A stretch of 64,000 nt of DNA from Thioalkalivibrio sp. ALJT (lineage in GTDB: Bacteria; Pseudomonadota; Gammaproteobacteria; Ectothiorhodospirales; Ectothiorhodospiraceae), in the NCBI RefSeq assembly GCF_000381825.1, contig NZ_KB907121.1:330001-394000 (forward strand), read 5' to 3'. This document shows, one piece after another, positions 57,784-64,000 of the stretch. Under the pieces are notes generated by a model, which did no database searches, was not told the DNA's origin, and worked only from the letters and a program-made list of their open reading frames with translations. Positions within the stretch are counted from its first letter, which is position 1, and each line of letters begins with the position of its first letter. Made by a program: the position numbers and the translations under genes.

Positions 57784-59634
57784 ATGTGCGGTCTGGTAGC
57801 GGGTGTAGGTGAACGCAACCTTGTTCCGGTGCTGGTGGAGGGTCTCCACCGGCTGGAATATCGCGGCTACGACTCGGCCGGGGTGGCGGTCTGCCATGCG
57901 GGCGGGATTCGTGACCTCCGCGCGACCGGGAAAGTGGTCGCGCTGGAACAGCGCATCCGCGCCGAGGATTTGCAGGGCGCAGTGGGTATTGCCCACACTC
58001 GATGGGCGACGCATGGCGTCCCCAGTGAGCTCAATGCGCATCCGCATCGCTCGCGCGATGGCCGCGTCGCCATCGTGCACAACGGCATCATCGAAAACCA
58101 TGCCGATATCCGCAGTGGCCTTGCGGAGGCGGGTTGGCCCTGCCGGTCGGCCACGGACAGCGAGGTGATCGCCCACCGTCTGGAACAGGCGCTGGACGCC
58201 GGGGCCACGCCGCTGGCGGCCATGCGCGAGACCTGCCGGGAACTCAGCGGGGCCTATGCCATTGCGGCCCTTTTTTCCGAGTATCCCGACCAGCTGATCG
58301 TGGCGCGTTCCGGCAGCCCCCTGTTGCTGGGCCTTGGCATCGGCGAGACCTTTGCCGCCTCGGATATCCAGGCCCTGTTGCCGGTGACCCAGCGTTTCAT
58401 CGACCTTGATGACGGCGATATTGCCTGTCTGACCCGTGCCGGGGCAGAGATTGTCGACCGCCATGGGAATCCGGTCGAACGCTCGGTGCGGGAGAGCCGC
58501 AGTCAGGTCTCCGTGGCGGATCGTGGCGCCTATCGCCATTTCATGCTGAAGGAGATCCATGAGCAGCCCGCGGCCGTTGCCGACACCCTGGCCGCGCGTC
58601 TGGGTGACAGCAGCGTCCTTGAAAATCTCCTGGGCCCGGGCAGCGACGTGCTCCTGGCGGACGTTCAGGCGGTGCAAATTGTGGCCTGCGGAACCAGCTA
58701 CCACGCGGGTATGGTGGCGGCCCACTGGATCGAGGAACACCTCGGATTGCCGGCACGGGTCGAGGTGGCGAGCGAGTATCGCTATCGCCGTCATGCGTTA
58801 CGCCCGGGTACGCTGCTGGTGGTGATCTCGCAGTCCGGCGAGACGGCGGACACCCTGGCTGTCCTCCGCCAGTCTCAGGACGAACCATTTCTGGCGCGCC
58901 TGGCGATTTGCAACGTCCCGGAAAGCACCATGGCGCGTGCGGCCGATCTGGTCCTGATGACCCAGGCAGGGCCCGAGATCGGTGTGGCCTCCACCAAGGC
59001 CTTCACCACCCAGCTGACGGCCCTGGCCGTGCTGGTCCTGCTTCTTGGTCAGGTGGCCAGGGCCGCCGGTATGGACGCGGATACGCGCGCAGAGGCTGTC
59101 GCGGCCCTGCGCAGCCTGCCGGATCATGTGACCCGCCTCCTGGCTCTCGATGCGCCGATCGCGGGTGTCGCCGAGACCCTTCTGGAGCGTCAACATGCGC
59201 TGTTTCTGGGGCGCGGGGCGTTTTTCCCGATCGCGCTGGAGGGCGCCCTGAAGCTCAAGGAGATCTCCTACATCCATGCCGAGGCGTACCCGTCGGGCGA
59301 GCTGAAGCACGGGCCGCTGGCACTGGTCGACACCGAGATGCCGGTGGTTGCGGTGGCCCCCGACGATGCGCAGCTGGAAAAGCTCTCCAGCAACCTGCAG
59401 GAGGTTCGCGCCCGCGGTGGCCAGCTGATCGTGGTGGGTGAATCCAGCGCCGCCCGCGCGCTGGCTGCCGACGACATCTGGATCGGACTGCCACAGTCCG
59501 AGGCGCTCAGCCCCTGGCTGACGCCGATCCTGTTTACCATCCCGCTGCAGCTGCTGGCCTATCATACAGCCGTCCTCAAGGGCACGGATGTGGACCAGCC
59601 GCGTAACCTCGCGAAGTCCGTGACGGTCGAATAG
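57784..59634 (+). CDS. glmS: Glutamine-fructose-6-phosphate aminotransferase
   Basis: 616 residues. The N-terminal nucleophile is C2 (MCGLVAGVG) of the class II glutaminase domain, with HTRWATHG. Two SIS sugar-isomerase domains follow (ISQSGETADTLAVLR and the second around residues 460-580), ending RNLAKSVTVE, the invariant C-terminus. It produces glucosamine-6-phosphate, the substrate for the pathway that GlmU completes. No glmS ribozyme is expected or seen. Confidence 0.98.
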   Translation: MCGLVAGVGERNLVPVLVEGLHRLEYRGYDSAGVAVCHAGGIRDLRATGKVVALEQRIRAEDLQGAVGIAHTRWATHGVPSELNAHPHRSRDGRVAIVHNGIIENHADIRSGLAEAGWPCRSATDSEVIAHRLEQALDAGATPLAAMRETCRELSGAYAIAALFSEYPDQLIVARSGSPLLLGLGIGETFAASDIQALLPVTQRFIDLDDGDIACLTRAGAEIVDRHGNPVERSVRESRSQVSVADRGAYRHFMLKEIHEQPAAVADTLAARLGDSSVLENLLGPGSDVLLADVQAVQIVACGTSYHAGMVAAHWIEEHLGLPARVEVASEYRYRRHALRPGTLLVVISQSGETADTLAVLRQSQDEPFLARLAICNVPESTMARAADLVLMTQAGPEIGVASTKAFTTQLTALAVLVLLLGQVARAAGMDADTRAEAVAALRSLPDHVTRLLALDAPIAGVAETLLERQHALFLGRGAFFPIALEGALKLKEISYIHAEAYPSGELKHGPLALVDTEMPVVAVAPDDAQLEKLSSNLQEVRARGGQLIVVGESSAARALAADDIWIGLPQSEALSPWLTPILFTIPLQLLAYHTAVLKGTDVDQPRNLAKSVTVE

Positions 59635-59669
59635 CGGGTGTGTCGGCCGGGCGTTCCATGAGGAAACCC

Positions 59670-59698
59670 TTGTATTCGTGCGCCGGGTCGGATAGATT
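59670..59698 (+). promoter_or_regulatory. Promoter of the 59735 gene
   Basis: TTGTAT (59670-59675) and TAGATT (59693-59698) with a 17-nt spacer. A second -10-like TAGAAT lies at 59709-59714. Confidence 0.45.
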
Positions 59699-59734
59699 CG
59701 GGCGCGCTAGAATAACCTGTCACAGGAGTCCCTT

Positions 59735-60031
59735 ATGGATCAGCAAGAGCTCAACACCCGCTGTGTCACCCTGTTCCAGTCCCCGCGAATCCAGACCAAG
59801 CTCTGGCACCCGCGCATGTTCTGGGAGGTTGGTCGCAAGCTGAACACGGCCCCTGACGAGCTGACCCAGCCGAAAGTGGACCTCTGCGAACTGGAGGTGA
59901 TGCTGTCTGCCGCTGCCTACGAGGCTTCGCAGTGCGCCGACACCCTGAATCAGCGCGAGGCCGGCCGAGCCGACTTCATTCGTCGCGCGGTACAGTCCGG
60001 GCAGCGTCCGCTTCTGCGCCGCGCGGCCTGA
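59735..60031 (+). CDS. Small hypothetical protein
   Basis: 98 residues, soluble, no signal peptide or membrane helix. It has two Cys (C10, C52), a Trp-rich KLWHPRMFWEVGRKL segment and an alpha-helical C-terminal half (ELEVMLSAAAYEASQCADTLNQREAGRADFIRRAV). ACAGGAG lies just upstream of the ATG, a promoter precedes it and an intrinsic terminator follows, so it is a well-supported single-gene unit. I do not recognise the family. Confidence 0.75.
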   Translation: MDQQELNTRCVTLFQSPRIQTKLWHPRMFWEVGRKLNTAPDELTQPKVDLCELEVMLSAAAYEASQCADTLNQREAGRADFIRRAVQSGQRPLLRRAA

Positions 60032-60059
60032 TCGGCGCGCCAGCAGCCGTATGAACGAG

Positions 60060-60089
60060 GACCCGGCCCCGCGCCGGGTCTTTGCATTT
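60060..60089 (+). terminator. Intrinsic terminator
   Basis: An 8-bp perfect stem, GACCCGGC/GCCGGGTC (60060-60067 and 60073-60080), with loop CCCGC is followed by TTTGCATTT. It ends the 59735 transcript. Confidence 0.75.
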
Positions 60090-60162
60090 GCAGCCACCGC
60101 AAACCGGGCGACTGGCCGCAGCGTCCAGGTCGCTCGCGGCAGAAGCACCCCCGTCCTTTACC

Positions 60163-60636
60163 CTACTCGGCCTTGCCCGCCGTTCCCGTTGCCTGGGTGC
60201 GCGCCTCCAGCCAGAACGTGACCGGCCCATCGTTGACCAGGCTCACCTGCATGTCCGCCCCGAATTGTCCGCTGGCGACTGGGGAATGGCGTTCTCCGGC
60301 CCGCTGCACCAGCGCGGCGAAGACCTCGGCCCCGTGTTCCGGACGGGCCGACCCGGAGAAGCTGGGCCGCATCCCCTTGCGTGTATCTGCAGCCAGGGTG
60401 AACTGGGGCACCAGCAGCAGTCCGCCCCCGGTCTCGGCCAGGCCAAGGTTCATGCGCCCCTGCGCATCCGCGAATACCCGGTAGCCAAGCAGGCGATCGA
60501 GCATGCGCTCGCCACTGGCCGCGGTATCGGTGGTCTCCACCGCCACCAGGGCAAGCAAGCCCGGGCCGATCCCTCCGATCTCCTGGCCACCCACCGTGAC
60601 CCGCGCCGCGGTGACACGTTGAATGAGGGCGATCAC
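60163..60636 (-). CDS. dtd: D-aminoacyl-tRNA deacylase
   Basis: 157 residues. The [15 protein letters not shown] start and the cross-subunit Gly-cisPro motif (NDGPVT) are intact. The usual S-Q-F-T-L active-site motif reads P-Q-F-T-L here. It removes D-amino acids mischarged on tRNA. The start is a GTG at 60636 overlapping the pip stop by 4 nt, so the two are translationally coupled. Confidence 0.93.
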   Translation of the reverse strand: MIALIQRVTAARVTVGGQEIGGIGPGLLALVAVETTDTAASGERMLDRLLGYRVFADAQGRMNLGLAETGGGLLLVPQFTLAADTRKGMRPSFSGSARPEHGAEVFAALVQRAGERHSPVASGQFGADMQVSLVNDGPVTFWLEARTQATGTAGKAE

Positions 60637-61619
60637 CCCGGCCCCCGCCCGCTACCCGGCTCGGTCGCCCCGCTCAGGGTCTGCGCGAGCTCATCGGTGG
60701 CCGCGACCAGCCGCCGTACAATCCCGGGTTCCGCCGCCGAGTGTCCGGCGTCGGGCACGATCTCCAGGCGTGCCCGTGGCCAGGCCTGGTGCAGTGCTAC
60801 CGCCTGGTTGACCGGGCACACCACGTCATAGCGACCGTGCACGATGGTCCCGGGAATTCTCTGCAGGCGTTCGGCATCGCGCAAGAGCTGGTCCGCCTCC
60901 AGGAAGGTGTCGTGCATGAAATAGTGGCACTCCAGACGCGCCAGGCTTGCCGCGACATCCGGGTCCTCGAAGTGGGCGATCACGTCGGCATTCGGCACCA
61001 GGCAGGAGGTGCGCCCTTCCCAGCCGGACCAGGCCCGCGCCGCCGCCTGGCGCACGGTCACATCGGGATCCGTGAGGCGCCGATAATAGGCCGCGACCAG
61101 ATCGTCGCGTTCACCCGCGGGGATCTGCGCCACGTAGTCCGCCCAGGCTTCCGGGAACAGCCGATCGGCCCCGGACTGGTAGAACCACTGGATATCCTGA
61201 GGCCGGCACAGGAACACCCCGCGCAACACCAGCCCCAGCACGCGCTCCGGGTGCCGTTCGGCGTAGGCCAGCCCGAGGGTGGAACCCCAGGAACCGCCGA
61301 ATACCACCCAGCGTTCAATCCCCAGGTGTTCACGCAGTCGCTCCATATCGGCCACGACATGCCACGTGGTATTGGCCTCCAGGCTCGCGTGCGGCGTCGA
61401 GCGGCCGCAACCGCGCTGATCGAACAACACGATGCGGTAGCGATCCGGATCAAAGAAGCGCCGATGCCAGGCCTCGCAGCCCGAACCCGGGCCGCCATGC
61501 AGAAACACCACCGGCACGCCGGCCGGGTTGCCGCATTCCTCGAAGTACAGCTCGTGTCCGTCGCCGACCTGCAGCTGCCCCATCCCGTGGGGTTCGATCT
61601 CGGGGTACAGCGTATTCAT
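60633..61619 (-). CDS. pip: Proline iminopeptidase
   Basis: 328 residues of the S33 alpha/beta-hydrolase family. The oxyanion segment is [11 protein letters not shown], the nucleophile elbow [12 protein letters not shown], the Asp is in [10 protein letters not shown] and the His in PDAGHSA. It releases N-terminal proline from peptides in the cytoplasm. It is coupled to dtd and divergent from ttcA. Confidence 0.95.
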   Translation of the reverse strand: MNTLYPEIEPHGMGQLQVGDGHELYFEECGNPAGVPVVFLHGGPGSGCEAWHRRFFDPDRYRIVLFDQRGCGRSTPHASLEANTTWHVVADMERLREHLGIERWVVFGGSWGSTLGLAYAERHPERVLGLVLRGVFLCRPQDIQWFYQSGADRLFPEAWADYVAQIPAGERDDLVAAYYRRLTDPDVTVRQAAARAWSGWEGRTSCLVPNADVIAHFEDPDVAASLARLECHYFMHDTFLEADQLLRDAERLQRIPGTIVHGRYDVVCPVNQAVALHQAWPRARLEIVPDAGHSAAEPGIVRRLVAATDELAQTLSGATEPGSGRGPG

Positions 61620-61763
61620 GGGCCTCTCCGGGAAAAACCCCGAGTGTCGCCAAAACGCGTCCCGGGGGAAAGCCTCGCGATCGCGCCGCCACTGCCCCTG
61701 CGCAACCGGGCCGGTGGTACCGCCGCTTGCATGGCGCGGCTCGGCGCCCTATGTTGCGAGGCC

Positions 61764-62564
61764 ATGGAGACACCCGCCGTACCCGCCTCGATCCGCCGCC
61801 TCGCCGGGCGCGCGATCGCTGATTTCGACATGATCCGCGAGGGTGATCGTGTCCTCGTGGGGTTGTCCGGCGGCAAGGACTCGCTGACCCTGCTGTGGCT
61901 GCTGCATAACCTCGCGCGGCGGGCGCCGGTGCGCTTCGAGGTCGGGGCTGTGACCATCAACCCGGAGATCGAGGGCTTCGAGCCGCAACGTCTGATGGAC
62001 TATCTCGGTGCCTACGGTATCCCCTATCACTTCGTCTCCGAGCCCATCGCCGAACTCGCCGGCGAGCATATGGACAACGACTCGTTCTGTTCCTTCTGCT
62101 CGCGCATGAAGCGTGGCCTGATGTATCGCACCGCGCGTGAGCACGGTTACAACGTGCTGGCGCTGGGCCAGCACCTGGACGACCTCGCCGAGAGCTTCAT
62201 GATGAGTGCTTTCCATGGTGGCCAGTTGCGCACCATGAAGGCGCATTATGCGATCGACGCCGGCGACCTGCGGGTCATCCGCCCGCTGGTCTATGTACGC
62301 GAACGCCAGACCCGCGACTTCGCCGCGGCCGCCGGGCTGCCGGTAATCCTGGATAACTGCCCGGCCTGCTTCGCGATGCCTACCCAGCGCGAGCACATGA
62401 AGCAGCTGCTTGCCCGGGAGGAGGCCCGGCACCCGCGCCTGTTTCGCAACCTGCGTACCACCCTGAAGCCGTTGATGACCGAGGGTGGTATTCCGCCCCG
62501 GGACCCGGCCAAGACCCCTCACCACGAGCGATCTGCCCATGGCCCGACGTCGGCATCTGCGTGA
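61764..62564 (+). CDS. ttcA: tRNA 2-thiocytidine(32) synthetase
   Basis: 266 residues. The PP-loop ATP site is SGGKDS (35-40). The Fe-S/thiolation Cys are in FCSFC (C109, C112 form the C-x-x-C) and DNCPAC (C199, C202). It thiolates C32 of some tRNAs. ATG 61764 (METPAVPASI) is chosen; an in-frame ATG at 61731 is possible. The gene overlaps the next one by 26 nt. Confidence 0.93.
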   Translation: METPAVPASIRRLAGRAIADFDMIREGDRVLVGLSGGKDSLTLLWLLHNLARRAPVRFEVGAVTINPEIEGFEPQRLMDYLGAYGIPYHFVSEPIAELAGEHMDNDSFCSFCSRMKRGLMYRTAREHGYNVLALGQHLDDLAESFMMSAFHGGQLRTMKAHYAIDAGDLRVIRPLVYVRERQTRDFAAAAGLPVILDNCPACFAMPTQREHMKQLLAREEARHPRLFRNLRTTLKPLMTEGGIPPRDPAKTPHHERSAHGPTSASA

Positions 62565-63444
62565 CCGCGTGATTGGACTGGGGCTGCGCCTGCTCGCGCG
62601 CCTGCCATTGCGCGTGAACCACGCCCTGGGGGCGCTGCTGGGCGGGCTGGTCTGGTATCTGCCGACACGGGCGGCGGCCATCACCCGGACCAACCTGGCG
62701 CTTTGCTTCCCGGAAAAGGACCGGACCTGGCGCCGTCGAGTGGGGCGGCGCTCCCTGATCGCCATGGGCCAGGCCCTGACCGAGTCGCCCTGGCTGTGGC
62801 AATCCAGCCCCGAGACCCTGGGCCGACTGGCAGCGCGTCCGCCCGACTATGCCGCGCTGGCCCGGCGCGAGGATGGTCGCGCCCTGTTTCTGTGCGCCCC
62901 GCATCTCGGCTCCTGGGAATTTGCCGGCCTGGATGCCGCGCGCCACGGTGCGATGGCGACCTTGTACAGCCCGTTCAAGACGCCGGAGATCGATCGCTGG
63001 GTGCGTGAGGCCCGCGCCTCCACGGGTGCCGAGCTGGCCCCGGCCGATCGCAGCGGCCTGCGCATCCTCCAGCAGGCCCGCGATCGTGGCGAGATCATCG
63101 GTATCCTGCCCGACCAGAGCCCGAAGGGTGCGTCCGGTCAGCACGCCTCGTTCTTCGGGCGCCCCGCCCTGACCATGACCCTGCTCCCGCGCCTGCTGCG
63201 CGGCCGTACCGATCACGTGGTGTTCCTGTTCGCCGAACGCCTGCCGAAGGGCCGGGGCTTTCGCTATCACGAGATCGAGGCCGGGCCGGAGGTTGCCGAC
63301 CGGGACTTTGCCCGTGCGGCGGCGGCGATCAATGCCCATGTCGAGGCCCTGGTGCGGCGCCGCCCGGAGCAGTACAACTGGGCCTACAAGCGCTTCAACC
63401 CGCCACCGGAAGGCTGGTCCGACCCCTACCGACGTGGCGCGTAG
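62539..63444 (+). CDS. Lysophospholipid/lipid A acyltransferase (LpxL/HtrB family)
   Basis: 301 residues. The N-terminal basic and hydrophobic helix anchors it to the inner membrane. The family acyltransferase motif H-x4-E appears as APHLGSWEF, with NLALCFPEK, GILPDQSPKG and the C-terminal QYNWAYKRFNPPP. Such enzymes add secondary acyl chains to lipid A; whether this is LpxL, LpxM or a paralogue cannot be told. It starts inside the end of ttcA. Confidence 0.9.
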   Translation: MARRRHLRDRVIGLGLRLLARLPLRVNHALGALLGGLVWYLPTRAAAITRTNLALCFPEKDRTWRRRVGRRSLIAMGQALTESPWLWQSSPETLGRLAARPPDYAALARREDGRALFLCAPHLGSWEFAGLDAARHGAMATLYSPFKTPEIDRWVREARASTGAELAPADRSGLRILQQARDRGEIIGILPDQSPKGASGQHASFFGRPALTMTLLPRLLRGRTDHVVFLFAERLPKGRGFRYHEIEAGPEVADRDFARAAAAINAHVEALVRRRPEQYNWAYKRFNPPPEGWSDPYRRGA

Positions 63445-63477
63445 CGCGGAGTCTGCGGCCGCACCCTGCCACGGCGA

Positions 63478-64000
63478 TCAGAGGATGTAGCGCGACAGGT
63501 CCTCGTCCTCCACCAGATCGCCCAGGCGTTCATCGACGAACGCACGGTCCACAACCACCGCGCCATTCACGTCCGGGGCGCGATAGGCGACATCCCGCAG
63601 CAGGCGCTCCAGCACGGTATGCAGACGCCGGGCGCCGATATTCTCGGTGCGTGCGTTCACGTCATGGGCGATCTCGGCGAGGCGGCGCACGCCGTCGTCT
63701 TCGAAGCGCAGTTCCACGCCCTCGGTCTTCATCAGCTCCACGTACTGCTCGGTCAGCGAGGCGGTGGGCTCGGTCAGGATGCGCACGAAGGCATCTGCCG
63801 ACAGCGCATCCAGCTCCACGCGGATCGGCAGCCGACCCTGCAGCTCCGGCACCAGGTCGGAGGGCCTGGACAGGTGGAAGGCGCCGGAGGCGATGAACAG
63901 GATGTGGTCGGTGCGTACCATGCCCAGTTTGGTGGAGACCGTGGTGCCCTCGATCAGCGGCAGCAGGTCGCGCTGCACACCTTCGCGGGAGACCTCGCCG
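63478..64000 (-). CDS. hslU: ATP-dependent protease ATPase subunit HslU, C-terminal part
   Basis: The last about 173 residues; the gene runs off the right edge. The [35 protein letters not shown] stretch, [11 protein letters not shown] and [15 protein letters not shown] (sensor 2 region) are diagnostic, and the C-terminal DLSRYIL inserts into HslV pockets. It unfolds proteins for the HslV protease. The internal GTG at 63978 is not the start. Confidence 0.96.
   Translation of the reverse strand, partial: GEVSREGVQRDLLPLIEGTTVSTKLGMVRTDHILFIASGAFHLSRPSDLVPELQGRLPIRVELDALSADAFVRILTEPTASLTEQYVELMKTEGVELRFEDDGVRRLAEIAHDVNARTENIGARRLHTVLERLLRDVAYRAPDVNGAVVVDRAFVDERLGDLVEDEDLSRYIL

Noticed and set aside
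60741-61763. 607-codon frame fusing an upstream segment to ttcA
   Set aside because: The upstream part is antisense to pip; the TtcA domain begins at 61764.

Overview
The window is high-GC chromosomal DNA from a gammaproteobacterium and spans the replication origin. A chemolithotrophic Ectothiorhodospiraceae relative such as Thioalkalivibrio is my inference, from the origin gene order, the argH-algZ-algR-hemC-hemD block and a soluble NAD(P)-linked [NiFe]-hydrogenase. No 16S rRNA or other decisive marker is present.

Layout. (1) 1-3.0 kb: end of a TonB-dependent copper receptor, a periplasmic PCuAC copper chaperone, then convergently a Cache-domain sensor and a tiny His-rich membrane protein. 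(2) 3.0-4.27 kb: nearly gene-free, holding a 340-bp element with 26-bp terminal inverted repeats and two adjoining hairpins. (3) 4.3-8.0 kb: EamA transporter, NADP-type glutamate dehydrogenase and a membrane diguanylate cyclase; a second repeat family starts on the last base of the gdhA stop codon. (4) 8.2-14.3 kb: hydrogenase island on the minus strand. It holds a maturation protease, a frameshifted antitoxin relic, a BrnT/BrnA-like toxin-antitoxin pair and a five-gene, fully overlapping group 3b-type hydrogenase operon that includes a stand-alone cyclic-nucleotide-binding-fold protein. (5) 14.4-25.1 kb: 2-hydroxyacid dehydrogenase, thiC with a TPP riboswitch, a DUF47/PiT phosphate transport pair, selO, argH, and the algZ/algR two-component system. 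(6) 25.17-25.57 kb: one copy of each repeat family lying end to end, upstream of hemC-hemD. (7) 27.5-34.5 kb minus strand: ferredoxin-reductase, alpha/beta hydrolase, ubiD, xthA, prlC, LemA-like protein.

(8) 34.5-49.3 kb: the origin region. gyrB, recF, dnaN and dnaA read leftward; rpmH, rnpA, yidD, yidC, mnmE, mnmG, rsmG, parA and parB read rightward. An AT-rich dnaA-dnaN gap with two perfect, oppositely oriented DnaA boxes is the best oriC candidate. A 15/16 match to parS lies inside the 3' end of recF, about 2.3 kb from the boxes, so origin, ParB site and parAB are all in the window. (9) 49.3-59.6 kb: complete atpIBEFHAGDC operon with a strong promoter and a terminator, then glmU-glmS. (10) 59.7-64 kb: small unknown protein, dtd-pip, ttcA, an LpxL-type acyltransferase and the C-terminal part of hslU.

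No rRNA, tRNA, CRISPR, transposase or prophage genes were recognised. The accessory signal is concentrated in the two non-coding repeat families, the toxin-antitoxin material and the hydrogenase operon.
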